Assembly (NCBI GenBank): GCA_032768795.1
Contig: CP136491.1
Span: 2,480,001 to 2,544,000, forward strand
Source of the DNA: Tremella fuciformis
Lineage: Eukaryota > Basidiomycota > Tremellomycetes > Tremellales > Tremellaceae
DNA length: 64,000 bases
Direction: 5' to 3'
The first letter of the stretch is position 1; each line of letters opens with the position of its first letter. Of the stretch, positions 11,362 through 23,907 are shown piece after piece. Both the position numbers and the translations under genes were made by a program. The notes under the pieces are model-generated. The model was given only the letters and a program-made list of their open reading frames with translations, did not search any database and was not told the origin of the DNA.

Positions 11362-12111
11362 ATGAGTAGAGGATTCTCAAGAGGCGGCGGCGGCGGCGAC
11401 AGAGGACGAGGTGGCTTCAGCCGCGGAGGCGGGCGAGGCGGCGGCAGAGGCGGATACCAACAACGCGACTTTGGGCCTCCGGCCGAGGTACTCGGTCAGT
11501 CTCCCTTCCTCCCCCTCGCAGAGCCCGCGCTGAATGTCGATCGATAGAGATTGGATCCTTCCTGCACCCCGTCGAGTCCGAGATGCTGTGCTCTCTCGTC
11601 TCGCCGCAGCGCATCCCGTACTTCAACGCGCCCATCTACCTCTCGAACAAGACGCAGATCGGCAAGATCGACGAGATACTCGGCCCGATAAACGAGGTGT
11701 ACTTTACCGTCAAGATGGACGCAGGGATGCAGGCGGCGAGTTTCAAGAAGGACGACAAGGTGTTCATTGGCGGGGACAAGCTCTTGCCGATAGAACGCTT
11801 CTTGCCGAAACCTAAAGTGCCGGGAGCCAAGCGTGAGTGTGCTCGTCGTCTTTCGGCAGTAGCAGCAGCGGTGGGCTGCGCAGGTGGATGCGTGCTGATT
11901 TGCAGCCGAGAAGCGCGGTGGTGCACGGGGGGGTGGGCGCGGCGGCGCGCGAGGACGAGGTGGACCGCCTGGACGCGGCCGAGGCGGGTTCTCGAGTCGA
12001 GGCGGACCCGGTGGTCGCGGCGGCTTCTCATCACGGGGCGGAAGCGGTTTCAGCAGCAGGGGCGGCGCATCGCGCGGCGGTCGAGGAGGGTTCAGAGGCC
12101 GAGGCCAATAA
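11362..12111 (+). CDS. GAR1: H/ACA ribonucleoprotein subunit GAR1
   Basis: GAR1 is a core protein of H/ACA snoRNPs that guide rRNA pseudouridylation in the nucleolus. The first exon encodes an RGG-type arm ([18 protein letters not shown]). Exon 2 holds the GAR1 core: [52 protein letters not shown] and [16 protein letters not shown]. Exon 3 is a second glycine/arginine-rich tail with FSSRGG repeats, ending at TAA 12109-12111. Both introns (11495-11548 and 11832-11905, approximate) join in phase with standard donors. Confidence 0.9.
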
Positions 12112-12184
12112 GTCCTCACTCAGTACATGTACATCAGCGCCCGGACACTCGGGCATGTATACCATCTATCCCATCTTGACTTTT

Positions 12185-13756
12185 CTAACTGCTCATGATC
12201 CCTGATTCTACAGGCCGAGGAGATTCCAGCCAAGCCCGGATAGCGTCAACAAGCCTTCTCGACGGTTCCCAGAGTTCGGCAGGCAAGACGCAAGGCTCTA
12301 TGTGATATCCGCCTCGCTGCTCTCGCATCTGCACGTCCATCCCAACCTTCTCTGCCCGACGGTACAGGCGCAGCGTATCCGGGTAGAACCATTCTGCTGT
12401 TCCCGCGTACAGCAGCATTCTGGTCCCACAGCTCGCCAGCCGCCTCAACACATCGACGACAAATGGCGAGTCCGGGTCCGAAGATGGCGAGATGAGAGGA
12501 TGATGCGAGGATAGCCGCTCAAACACCGATTGACGTAGCCAGTCTTCCAGATCCGCCTCGACTTGGCGGGACTTGCTGTTCTTGCTTTCCGAGACGCAGC
12601 GGTCGGAACTGAAAATCGCTTTGACTGCCGACTTGATCGGCATGAACGGGTCGACATCATCTATTGGATACCGAGCGAGATAACACCTCGCCGCTGTATT
12701 CAAATGTGGCGTGTCTACTAAGTCGGGATACGGCGAGTGGGAACAAGGCGGCAACGACAGCCAAGGCTTGCCATGAGCTTCTCGTCATTGATTTAGGACA
12801 GCGATCCTCACCGAGATCAAGACGAGTCCGCCCGGAACACCTAACGGACATTCGGGACGGCTTGTCTGCAGGATCGCCAGATATGCGCTGAGACTCCATG
12901 ACAGTCCGCCGCCTGCAGAGTCGCCCATGACGATGATATCTTCCGCTGCCCAACCTTCCTTGCGAAGCTTCTCGTACCCTGCCAGAGCGTCCAGAAGCGG
13001 CGACGGGAACGATCGGTCTCGGGAGAGCGCCCGGCGCACCGAGGGGGCGAAAAGCACAAACTCCGCTCCTGTTCGTACTTCTGATGACGGTAGCAGCCAA
13101 ACCAGGGAAAAGAGGAAGGGGTGTACGAGGGGATAGCCGGTGATATACCCTCCTCCAGCCAGCCAGAGGATAACTTTCTTCTGGCTTGCCCGGTTCCCAG
13201 GTCGGCAATGCCCTGCTTCTACGTTCTGCGCGGAGGTCGCTTCCCGTAGCCAGTACCCCTCGATTGCGACCGCGATGCCATCTTGGAGTACACCCAGTGT
13301 CGGCCCGGTGTAAGGTGGCACGCGGTCGACGTCGACAACGAGTCGATTCGGGGCGCCAAAGTGCAGCAGATTGATGATGAGGCACATGACCCGCGCGAGG
13401 CCCTCGTCGAGCCATCGCAGCTGTTCCGGGGGCAGGCCGACGGACGTGATCGCCCATATCGCTGCCGAGACGTAATAGGCGACTATCCCACGGATGGACG
13501 CCCGCACGATGGTCAGCTGGGGAGGCAGGTTGTCGGGATGGAGCGGTAACGGCGCCAACCGCCGGACTGACTTGATGTCTGCGCTGTGCAGCACGACGCT
13601 GACAGGGATCAGGATGAGCAAGACAGGCAGCGATATAGCGGTGGTCAGGAGGAGCAGGACCAGGCGGGGGACCCAGAGGAGAGGGGAGGCAGGGTGAAGG
13701 CGGAGTAGGATGGGAGGAATAGGGGGCTGGAAGAGGGTGTGCGGAAGCAGCGCCAT
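12185..13756 (-). CDS. Alpha/beta hydrolase, hormone-sensitive-lipase type, membrane-anchored
   Basis: The protein starts at 13756 with a hydrophobic N-terminus (VLLLLTTAISLPVLLILIP), probably a signal anchor. The oxyanion block reads WLAGGGYITGYPL, a GGGY variant of the usual HGGG. The nucleophile elbow is VMGDSAGGGLSWSL, so Ser of GDSAG is catalytic. An intron with GTGAGG donor and GGCAAG acceptor joins LVLIS to PWLSLPPCSHSPYPDL. The C-terminal half has LLYAGTAEWFYPDTLRL, expected to bring the acid, and GGYHIEPCVLPA, expected to bring the catalytic His. This layout fits fungal esterases/steryl deacetylases of the Abhydrolase_3 group; the substrate is not predictable. Converges with GAR1, 73 bp between stops. 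Confidence 0.7.
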
Positions 13757-14518
13757 GCTGCCGGGGGCGATGGACCTCCCGCACCTGCCCCACTGATGGT
13801 CAACAGTACCGAGTTATGGGATATGCAGATGCGATGAGAGGTGAGTCACGATCGGACTACCTCCACCTCATGTCGAATGTGGCATTCCAGTCATGTGGCA
13901 CAGCAGTCTTGTTGTGGGAATTGTGGACAAGATGAATGCATGCGATGAAGCGTGAAGAGCTAACGGGCTCCAACGTCGGATTGTGCACATAAATAACGAA
14001 TCAGATCCGCCTTTGAGTCGATGTCTGACTCGGAGGCGCCGGCGAAGGAAAGAACGCGAGCGTCCAATCCATTAGGATGACATTCCTATGGCTCTGTCAG
14101 ATGTACTGTTGACGTATTTGTGTGTAGCATCTCTATGGGGCCGCCTGCCTACGAGGGTCTCTAAAGGTGTGCAGTGCGGACTGAAATATGGCTTAGATGA
14201 TCGGAAGGCACTGGGCGGGCAAGCCTGTGGGACGGGCTGAGGTCTGGACAAAAAGCAGAATTATAGACATACATGAAGGAACGCATATTACAGCACGCAG
14301 ACGCCGAGGCGAGACGCGTGACGCGTGACGGTCAGAGCGCATCGTTGACGGCTATGAGCTCGTCTCAAAACGCACCGCCCTGTCCCATCGTTCAAGCACA
14401 GTCACCATCGGTGCTGCGAGTCTGCAGGCAAGGTTATCTCCTTATCGTCGGTACCCCAGAGCGAATGATGGACTGGGCCGTCCTGAAAGTGCTTCTCCCA
14501 GTAATTTGATTCCTCCGG
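13757..14518. other. Intergenic, no gene seen
   Basis: AT-richer than the flanking genes, with only short frames. It contains the hydrolase promoter and the 3' flank of the small gene at 14519. Confidence 0.5.
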
Positions 14519-14851
14519 TCAGCGGTGAGTGTGGCCGCCGCAGAAGGCGTCCTCGTCGAAGGTCCTAATCTCTTTGTCGGTCTCATATTTGGTATCGCGA
14601 AAGGAGTCCAGGAGCGTTCGCCGCATACTGCTCATTGCACCCATCTCTGTCAGCTCTGCCGACAGCGCAGCCCTCTCGTATGTACCTGGTTTGGTGATCT
14701 CGTGGAGCATCCGAGCTCTGCACTGCTGGGGTGCCCAGAGTGAGTTGTTCGCGGTGGGTTTGAATCACTCGCTCACACTTACAGCCTTGAACCCGCCCAG
14801 GACATCCTTCTCAAGATCGCCGAACAGTCCGTCGAAAACAATGAAAGCCAT
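14519..14851 (-). CDS. Small hypothetical protein
   Basis: Two exons join in phase through a GTAAGT donor and a CAGCAG acceptor (about 14723-14783). They give roughly 90 residues beginning MAFIVFDGLFGDLEKDVLGG and continuing RMLHEITKPGTYERAALSAE, with an acidic C-terminus ending at TGA 14519. The frame stays open upstream of this ATG (a segment with THSKSPSTPSKQ), so a further 5' exon is possible. No family recognised. The predicted product is soluble and charged, with helical character. Confidence 0.4.
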
Positions 14852-15249
14852 CTGTTTGGACGGCGTAGAGGGAGATTTTGAGTGGGTGGGGACGTCTGGA
14901 TGGTCTCGGAAGACATGTTGACGATGCGTCCTAAATGAGTCGGTGCTGATGCAGGCTGCAATGATATGTACAGTAAGAGCCAGAAGCTAAGCGGCGACGA
15001 GAGAGAACGCCGCAGTCTACCCTATCAGGACTGTTCGCTTCGCTCCAGAGAAAGGAGGCAGGGCCCGACACATGGAGTCACCTCACATGCAACGCCTTGA
15101 TCGAGGTGGACGACTTGATATGCAGCATGTGCAATCCAGAAACAGGTGCATGGTCATGCAATCGAGCATATCAACAGAAGAGATGCCAGGTGATCATATA
15201 AGATACTTCGGAACGGAATTGTGAGGGAAGCGGTTGGGCGCGAAGTCAT
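14852..15249. other. Intergenic, may hold a 5' exon of the small gene
   Basis: The minus-strand frame next to 14851 stays open for about 90 nt after a candidate TTTAG acceptor. Otherwise no gene is seen. Confidence 0.35.
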
Positions 15250-16307
15250 CTACGCTCCTTCATCTGATGCCGTAGAAGCAATTGCAGTGTCAGGAGGAGT
15301 CTCCCGGGCAGCTGCATCGGTCGTAGGTGCGTCAGCAGTGGCTGAGCCAGCCCCACTTCCAGCGCGTCCGGCAAAGTCGATCGCTGCCGTATCCGTGGGA
15401 GGAAGAACAGAGCGAGCTCCAACGGGGTGGTCCTTATACCACTGGAGTTCTATGTTCAGTTTGAATTTTTCCTCAAAATACATAGGGAGCCAATCGTCCG
15501 GGAGTCGTCGCTTTAAGCCTCGCTCGTCACGGAGCTCTATGCTTACATCATATGACCCCTTACCAGGGTGCTCCTCCTCGTGGTAGGCCGCGAGGCCGGG
15601 GCGCGTCATGTGGAAGGATTGCACGCGCTCGCCCGCGTCGATCGAGTCTTCACGTACGGACCATTCGCCCATTCCGTGCGCCAAACGGAAGGTGAAGGAC
15701 GATAATCTTCTCACCTCCTCGCCTTGCTCGGTAGTCAGAGTCCCGGCATCATCGGGCGCGAACTCGATTATAATGACGTGAACATTGTCCCCACTGACAC
15801 CGCCCGGCGACGGCTCAGAGTCGCCAGTCGGGATCGCCGTCACGTTGGGCGTTGGGTTGCTTTGAGCCTTCATAGCATTTCGTAAGAGCCGCGACTTCCC
15901 TTTGGCTACGAATCTCGAAAAGCGCGAACGCTTGCGCTGGGTGGACGAAGAGTCGCCGGAGGCGGAAAGACTTGGCAGGTCCGCCTGTGCAATCGGTGGT
16001 CAGTTGAAGATTCCACATCACTGTGGTCGAGGGCACCTTGGTGCTCTACCTGCGAGTCTTGCGTCGCTTCTGTGCTGTGCGTTTCATCGCCATCAAGCTG
16101 TGGCGTCGTATGGAACACCATCTCAGTGCGTGTATCGCTGACCAAGACCGAGTCTGGGTCGTCTTTGACCTGCTCGCGGTATAGCGGTACTAACACTGCC
16201 ATTCGATCCAGTGGGATTGGCCCCCACCCGGCTTCCAGCGTCTCCAGATGCGCTGCAAACAATTTCTGGAAAGCCGCTCTCGGATCCGGTTGATCTTGTG
16301 TGGACAT
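15250..16307 (-). CDS. Hypothetical two-exon protein
   Basis: From ATG 16307 the first exon reads MSTQDQPDPRAAFQKLFAAH and LEAGWGPIPLDRMAVLVPLY. A 65-nt intron (GTAGAG donor, TTGCACAG acceptor) joins it in phase 0 to ADLPSLSASGDSSSTQRKRS, a basic patch RFSRFVAKGKSRLLRNAMK, and a larger part with VHVIIIEFAPDDAG, FTFRLAHGMGEWSV and LPMYFEEKFKLNIELQWYKD. The tail is Ala/Thr-rich. It appears soluble with no signal peptide or membrane segment. I do not recognise the family. Reading the second exon as a separate gene is possible, but the clean splice favours one gene. Confidence 0.55.
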
Positions 16308-16749
16308 TGTCTGCGCCTGCCTTCTCACTTTGGAATTGATGGGTTTGACTTAGAGAGTCCGGGTCCAGCGAGAATATGTCGATGGCGTAGGTCAGATGTT
16401 GAATGTATTTGAGAAGCTACTCTGCACGCTTACGGACTTGCGCGAGAAGACGAGCAGGTTGAAAGGAGCTGGTGCGCAGCCTTACAAAAGAAGAGACACT
16501 TGAGACGGTGGCCAGATTTGATATGCGTGTCGCTATCGCGAGGGGCTGCTCATGCTTGGAGCAAATGTTGAGGACCGCATCTCGTCAATTTCCACCTGCT
16601 TCAGCCTCTGATGCAGGGGGAGGATTGCCAAATCAGTCAAAATGACGATAGTCAGCGAGCTTCGTCCCAAGGAGAATGCATGTCGTGACAAGGACTAAGC
16701 AGTACACCCAAGCTGACTTCTGACGCCTATCGCGAGACCGCCATCGAAC
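16308..16749. other. Intergenic, no gene seen
   Basis: Holds the promoter of the hypothetical gene and the 3' flank of SDH1. Only short frames. Confidence 0.5.
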
Positions 16750-19192
16750 TTAGTAGGTTCTGATCGTCAGCGACATTCCACACGTTGGCAAGAGAGGCGC
16801 ACCGCTTGAAAGGCGGAACAGGCTTGCATTCTGCCTCGTCCAGTGTCGTGCTGATGACGCCGCGGTACTTGAGCTCGACATCCGGTGAGTTCGGGTCATG
16901 TTGGAAGGAAAGGGTGTGCTTCATCCATTTCTCGCTGCGCAGTTAGCATGACGTCCTTGATGGCCGGCCTCGCACTCACTCGTCTCGGTCGGGGAAGTCC
17001 TCGCGGGCATGAGCACCGCGCGACTCTTTCCGCGCCGCGGCCGAAACGACAGTCTGCATTGCGTTCTGCATGATGTTGCGCAGCTCAAGGGTCTCAATGA
17101 GGTCGCTGCACGTCAGCTACACGTTCAATACCCGTGACAGCACTCACGAGTTCCAGATCATGCTGCGGTCCTTGATGCCGACCTGGTCGTACGACTTGTA
17201 CACATCGGTCATCCGTCTCACACCCTCGTCAAGTGAGTCCTGGGTTCTGAAGACTGCGGCCTCAGTCTGCATGGTCTTCTGCATGTCGAGCCTGATCTTG
17301 GCGGTCGACAGAGGTCCAGACGAGTTCCTAATCTTGTCCAGCTCATCAATCGACTCCTTGCCCAAGTCACCCTTCATGGGTTTGTGAGGGGTGTTGGGAG
17401 CAAGTGTCTCGCGAATGTGGTTGGCGCAAGCTCGGCCGAAGACGACGATGTCGAGAAGGGAGTTGGCACCGAGACGGTTGGCGCCGTGTACGGACACACA
17501 AGCGGCCTCGCCAGCGGCGTAAAGACCGGGGACGACCTTGTCGTTCCCTTCCTTGTCCACTGTCAAGACCTCACCGGTGTACTTCGTGGGAATACCACCC
17601 ATGCTGTCAGATTTAGCTCAAATCCTGTTGACCGGCAGAAGTGGACACTCACTTGTAGTGAACAGTGGGAAGCACAGGAATGGGCTCCTTGGTCACGTCG
17701 ACACCAGCGAAGATGGCCGCGGTCTCAGAGATACCGGGCAATCGCTCGTGAAGGACTTCAGGAGGAAGGTGGGAGAGCTGCAGGTAGATGTGGTCCTTGT
17801 CCGGCCCGACACCACGTCCCTCGCGGATCTCCAGAGTCATGGATCGCGAGACGACATCACGAGATGCCAAGTCCTTGGCAGTTGGGGCATATCGCTCCAT
17901 GAATCGTTCACCCTCGGAGTTGAGCAAGTAGCCACCTTCTCCTCGAGATCCTGCAGATCAGCAACGACCGTGACTGGGAGATGAGGGCTCACCCTCAGTG
18001 ATCAGACAGCCTGCTCCGTAGATACCGGTGGGGTGGAACTGCACGAACTCCAAGTCCTGAAGGGGCAGACCAGCACGCACGACCATCGCGTTGCCGTCGC
18101 CGGAGCAAGTGTGGGCGGAAGTGCACGAGAAGTAGGCGCGACCGTAGCCGCCAGTGGCAAGAACGGTCTTGTGTGACCGGAAGCGATGCAGTGTACCGTC
18201 CTCCATGTTGAGGGCGAGAACACCAACACACTCGCCGTCCTGCATCAAGAGATCGAGGGCAAAGTACTCGATGAAGAAATTGGTGTTGTGGCGGAGTGAC
18301 TGGCCGTAGAGGGTGTGAAGGATGGCGTGGCCGGTACGATCGGCAGCGGCGGCGCAGCGATAGGCCTGACCACCCTTGCCGTATTTGAGGGATTGACCAC
18401 CGAAAGCTCTTTGGTAGATCTTGCCCTCTTTTGTCCGGGAGAAGGGGACACCGAAGTGCTCGAGCTATGCATTGTCAGCGCTCCGCGAATACTCATAATG
18501 GGCCTTGGCTCACCTCAATGACAGTGTTGGGCGCCTCTCTGCACATGTAGTGAATGGCGTCCTGGTCGCCGAGCCAGTCCGATCCCTTGACGGTGTCGTA
18601 CATGTGCCATCGCCAGTCGTCCTCGGTCATGTTACCAAGAGCAGCGTTCACACCGCCCTGTGCGGCCACAGTGTGGGATCGGGTCGGGAAGAGCTTGGTG
18701 ATACAAGCAGTCTTGAGACCACCCTCGGCTGCGAGTGAGCAAGCCGCCCAAATTCGGTATAGGAGATGCAAGTGAGAGAGGACGTACCGAGACCGAACGC
18801 AGCACGGAGACCAGCACCGCCCGCACCACTGCAGGTCAGCCTCTACGCCAAACGGACCACAGCTGCCGCCCAATGTCTCCGTCGCAATGCCAGATTACGC
18901 AGAGGCAGCTCGATGGCACTCACACTACGACAGCATCGAACCTGCCTGTCAGCTCGAAGCTCTGCAACGAGACGGCAGCACGGACTCATGATCGATGATG
19001 GGGTACCCCTTCTTCTGCCCAAAATCCTATCACAACATCAGCGCCTTCCCCGCCATTCCGCTCCAAACTCACGGGCGCCTCCTGAGCACGATGCGTCTGG
19101 GAAGCGGCAACGTAGCCCCGCTTGCTCCCCGACGCGGCGAGCGATCGCGATACGGCCGAGGCAGGCCTGAAAGTCCTCGTGAGACGCATCAT
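16750..19192 (-). CDS. SDH1: Succinate dehydrogenase flavoprotein subunit, mitochondrial
   Basis: The catalytic subunit of respiratory complex II oxidises succinate to fumarate with covalent FAD. The N-terminus [20 protein letters not shown] is an Arg/Ser/Ala-rich mitochondrial presequence. The covalent-FAD histidine lies in [20 protein letters not shown]. Other family blocks are [80 protein letters not shown] and [20 protein letters not shown]. At least seven short introns interrupt it. The last one joins PPFKR to the terminal Thr-Tyr, giving a stop at 16750-16752. Alternative readings that run past PPFKR are intron read-through. Confidence 0.93.
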
Positions 19193-19552
19193 CTTGACAC
19201 CGAGCAACAAGAGGCTTTGCCAGGTGCGTCGACGAGTGAGGATGTGAAGATGAAAGAGAGAGAATGGTCGTTCCCCGATCCTGGCTGCCCAAAGATCACT
19301 CTCTCGGGACCTTCCGGAGCGTTTGATCGACACTCCGGCGATCGCCGCTGAATGTGCGGCCCCGGATCCCTCCGGCCAATAGCATCGCAGCTAATGCGAC
19401 GACCCACTTCTACGTCGACAATGGACGATGCATGACAACATGTTGATGGGCTTTGTAGCGTCCCGCTATACTTGATGCTAAGTGTGTCTCGCATGGTCGA
19501 ATTCCCTCTTTCTGCTCCACTTCGATCGCTCCTGAATGCTCGCAGACGCTCC
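19193..19552. other. Between SDH1 start and TOP1 end
   Basis: The 360 bp act as SDH1 promoter and TOP1 3' flank. No gene seen. Confidence 0.5.
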
Positions 19553-22500
19553 TAGAAGACCCAGTCGGCGTCTGCCTCCGCCTCGGCCCAAGGGAACTTT
19601 TCCCGTCTATTGCAAGTCAGCGCGAACCATGTCGAGGAATCTTATGGGGATTCGAGGTCTCTGACTTACAGCGTCTTCGAAAACAGCTTCTCAAGCGGCA
19701 CCTCATATTTGCGTGCCCACGCCACTGTCAATCGAGGGTCGATGTAGTTGATCTTACTTGTCCCAAGAGCCACATCCTTTAGCTTGTCACGATCGCCCAT
19801 TTGGATCTTGGCCGTTGCTATTCGTTCGTCCATCTTGGCAATGGCGTCAAGCAATCTCTCCTCGGTTGCCCCACGACGAGGTTCGACCTTCTTTGTCTTG
19901 CGCTCTTTCGCCAATTCCTTATACTCGGCTTTGATCTCTTTCAATCGCTCGTCGAGGACGGCCTTGGGCTTCTTCTCTTCTTTCTCCTCCTCAAGCTTCA
20001 CGTTATCCTTCTCCCACTTCTTTTTAGCCGCCTCGAGAGCTTTCTCCAGCAATTCCGTCTCATGCCGTTCAATAAACTCGTCATCTACATCCGACTCGTC
20101 TTCGGCTAGTTCGGGTCGCTTCTTCTTGTACTTGGGGTCCAAGTTGAACAACTGATAGCGCAGTTTCATGCGTTGGTATTTGAGTCCCCGGACCTTCACT
20201 TGAGCTAGACCCTAATCATGTTCACCAGACTCACCTTGTCTCCCATCTTCGCGAAACTCTCTGCGAAGCCTTTGCTAACCGTCTTTTGGTGATTGCACAA
20301 GATAGCCACATCGCGATTTGCAGTGTTGTACGCAGCGATCTTTTCGGCGACCGTCCCATCCTTCGGAGTGTTCTTGAGCTGCTGCTGGAAGGTCCACGAG
20401 GCATTGTAGGTACGGAACACTTTGGCTGTAAGACCTTTCATCTGGTCGTTGAGGTATTTGTTGAGGCCTTGAGTCTATGGATCAGCTATATGCTTGGTGG
20501 TCGTGCCGTCGGCCGTCGGACCTGCACGAGCATTGAGAAGAGAGACTCACCGTTAAGCGGTCAAAGAGGTCATCGCCTTTTTGCTTCGGCTCAGCTTTGA
20601 AGATCTTGATGTTTTTGAACACCTGCTGGTCCACCTCGACCTCCTGGTGAAATCGCATTGAGTCTTTACCGAGGAAGTCGAAGACAACCTTGTTCGGAGG
20701 CTCGAGTGTAACGTGCTCGTACCGAAGAGAGCAGCAGCCAACAGTGTCGGCCTCATCTTCTCCCTTCTCGTTTCCCGCACGAAGCGCGAGTCGATCGATA
20801 AAGTACAGCGCAGTCGCTCGTTGCCGATCCGCCATGACTTTGGATTTGAGGTCGACAGTGTAGTCTTTGCGGATGCGGTCGACGTGTTTCTGCCTCATCA
20901 ACACACTCACGCAGAGGCCAAAAACAGGGATACTCACGATGAGCTCTCGAGCCTTCTCGAACTTCGCTCGATCACTCTGTCCCTTCCAGCTACTTCCAGC
21001 GGACAAGAAGACGTATTTGCTTTGGCCATTGACATTCTCCTTCCAATGCGCCAACCATGTGACTGTGTTGTCGTGCTGTACAGTTCTCCAATTCCCAGGT
21101 ATATTTGGTATTGGGACTTTGGCATCCTGACCAAGGTTCAGGATTATATCCTCGGGCTTCAGGCGAAGTTTGAGCGTGCCCTTCTTTGGGTGTTCACCTC
21201 GCCCTCTGAACAGTCCAGGAGGCTCCGCACGGAAATTGCCGACTTTCTCCTTTCGCCCGTCGATGGTCGCGAAGAGGTACGGCTCCTCCAGCTTCTCTTT
21301 GTCCTCCTTGACTCTGCTGGTCAGCTTTGGAGGTACTGCAACCGGAGCTACAAACTTTTTCTTCTCGTCTTTCGTCATTGCTTTCTTCTTCTCCTTCTCT
21401 TTCTCAAAATGTTCAAACATTGGCTTAAAATCACATTTTTCGAGCGACTTGACTTTGATACCCTCTTTCTGGTCTGTCAGCCACCGCACAGAGCGGGGTC
21501 TCCGCACGATAGCTTTGCACTTACGGGTGGATATTCGGCGAGCACAGCCTGGAAGTCTCGGAAGAAGTTTTCTCTGAATTTGGCATCCTGTGCGTGGTCT
21601 GTCTCCAGCATAGCCCCGAAGAAGCCGGCCACCTCCTCGGATTCGGGCGGCAGGGTCAACGGCGTGCCTGTTGATCAGAGTCATCAACGCGGCCAACGCA
21701 TCCCACTCACCATCATACTTCATCTTCACACCCTTGGGCAGAGGAATGTAAGGAGGAGGGAAGAGGATTCCGTTGTGCTCGAAGGTTTGCCACTTGACCG
21801 AGCCGTCTCCGAGCCCTTCCTGCTCCCACCACTTGTACTTGTCGTCTTCCTCCTCTTCCCTGCTGCGTCAGCCATTCTGCCGAATGGCGCGCACGAGCTG
21901 GATAGGTGCGACTCACTGTTTCACTTTCTCCTTCTTGACCTTAACGTCCTTCTTCTCCTTCTTCCCATTCACTGCGGGCTTGCTCTTCTTGGCAAGTGGC
22001 ACATCGCTCTCTTCCTCGCTTTTGACCTCCTTCTTCACCTTCTTTTTGGATGCCGGAGCGGCCGAGGAACTGTCACTCTTCCTCGGCTTGGCGACGGGGA
22101 CCTTCCTCGCTTTCGCGAGCGGCTTGTCGTCCTCGCTCGAATCATCGCTGCTCGGAGCCTTTTTCGGCGCCTTTTTGGGCTTGCCGTTAGACAGCGACGC
22201 CCGTTTCTTCGCTGCAAGGGGTTTCTCATCGTCTGACGAGGAGAGCTCGGAGTCAGAGTCGTCTTTGTACTGCTTGCCGTTCGATACTCGGCGACTGGAC
22301 CCATTGACCGCCGGCCTTGCCTGGTGCCTCAGTTACCAGATCTTGATATGTGCGCCAAGACTGCTTACTGGCGAGGGCAGCTCTTTTTTCACGCTGGGGC
22401 CTGCGTCCGACTCGGAATCGCTGTCGAGAACGCGTTTCTTCGGTTTGCCTACAGAAGCACGCGGCTTTTTCGCCTGCGAGATCAGCTCGCCGCTTCGAGG

Positions 22501-22763
22501 AATGCAGACGCCCCGGCCTCTTCCGTGGAGCGTGAAGCAAACGAGCGAGTATGGCGGATACGCACCAGAGGCTTGTCATCTTCGCTACTGTCACTGTTCT
22601 CGAGCCTCCTCCGAGCTCCATTGACAGCCTTCCGCGCGAGGGGCATCTCTTCATCGTCGTCCGAATCTTCCGGATGTTGAGGTGTGTTCACGACCGGAGG
22701 ATGGATCGCCGAGGGGACAGTCGGAGCGTGAACGGCCAGAGGGTCAGGCGCGGCGGACGACAT
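19553..22763 (-). CDS. TOP1: DNA topoisomerase I (type IB)
   Basis: TOP1 relaxes supercoils in the nucleus through a 3'-phosphotyrosyl intermediate. From ATG 22761-22763 the protein has a long acidic/basic, Ser- and Lys-rich N-terminal domain with NLS-like clusters (about 22763-21800). The core follows: [16 protein letters not shown] region, [40 protein letters not shown] and [21 protein letters not shown] charged linker lies near 20130-19900. The C-terminal domain carries the active-site Tyr in [20 protein letters not shown] final exon joins SKT to [18 protein letters not shown], ending at TAG 19553-19555. Multiple short introns. Confidence 0.93.
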
Positions 22764-23189
22764 GGTGCGAATTATGAGCGAGGATTCGTTGCGCAATAAG
22801 GCGTTCCGCAGAGTCAGCGGCAAGTGGAGACGTGGCGAGGGTGCTTGGACAAAGAGGGGATGGGCCGGTGGGGTGTGTGGCTGCGGGCGGAGGTCTTTGC
22901 GGTACACGCGGGCGATGAACCTCTTGTAGGAGAGGCTTGTTGGTCGTATTGTAGCGCGCCAGCGAGCTGCTTTTGGGAGGGTCGGACAAAGGAGAGACGG
23001 CGCGTTTGGCTGGGGGAATGGACAAGTTGAGACGCGGTGCGATTATATACGGTTGAGTGGATCCCCCGGGGGCTGGACCAGCGGCGAATTTGACCAAGTC
23101 CCCATTTCCCCTTCCTGGCTGGTGAGGCGGATTTGATCCCGCTCGTCCCGGCTCGGCGAGTGTGGAGGTGATCACTTGCCACGGCGTCA
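22764..23189. promoter_or_regulatory. TOP1-ARL5 divergent promoter remnant
   Basis: This 426-bp stretch lies between the TOP1 start and the left end of a Helitron-like insertion. Together with 23873-23907 it would have formed one divergent promoter of about 460 bp before the insertion. No individual factor sites can be claimed. Confidence 0.45.
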
Positions 23190-23872
23190 TCAGCGTAGCT
23201 CTTACGGGGCGAATTTCTGCGGGTGTCCCTGGAACGAAAACGGTAAATGGGGGAATTAAATAAGAAAATTCCGGCCATTCTGATTTCATCAGCACAATCC
23301 TAATATGCATTGTGTCCTTGCCAAATTGCCTTTCATCAGAGAATAAAGATCTATGCATGAGGCTGATGCATGGAATGATCTCTGTAGCAGAACCAATCGC
23401 CTACATAGCTACTGCCATACCCTGCCCTATCATTGCACCAAAATGGTTACAATAGCGCAAGTCTGACAAGACTGCAATAGGCTTGCCAGGTGGCAGCTGT
23501 GACATAGCCCCTGTGACCAGCTTGGCATGCCTATGATCATCTGATCAGCCTAGCATGCCCAACAAGCACTTGCGCATCTCTTGATGAAGTGCTTTAGCTT
23601 GCAACTAATCAATGTTCTACAGTACATCCGGCTTTGCCGGATGCTTGACCCGTAAGGGCTGCGATGGCTGCGCCGCTAGGCGCAAGGGGGGGTCTTGGGG
23701 GGGTGTCCCACCCCCCCATGTCTAACGGAACCAAAGAACAAGGAATTGCATTAGGTTTTCCAAATTGCCTGAGAACCAATAACTTGAATACCTGATTAGA
23801 AATTCAGAGCTAAAAAAGAATTGAAATAACGAGCTACGCCCTATCGCGCACTTTCCTGCACGATCTACCTAG
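23190..23872 (+). mobile_element. Non-autonomous Helitron-like element, copy 1
   Basis: The 683-bp unit starts TCAGCGTAGCTC and ends CTACCTAG. It is preceded by A and followed by T, as expected for Helitron insertion between A and T. Eight nt before the end sits a hairpin, ATCGCGCA-CTTTCC-TGCACGAT (one C-A mismatch). There are no terminal inverted repeats and no target duplication. An internal palindrome CATCCGGC-TTT-GCCGGATG and a G-rich/C-rich stretch near 23690-23720 are visible. It carries no replicase or helicase. Same-length copies lie at 54172 and, inverted, at 58896. The 3' end is 35 bp before the ARL5 start codon. Confidence 0.75.
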
Positions 23873-23907
23873 TGTCCTATGTGAAGTCTCATCTCCCACC
23901 TGACAGC

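Noticed and set aside
20713..22236. 507-codon plus-strand ORF
   Set aside because: Antisense to the topoisomerase I core and charged domain, which match the family over their full length.
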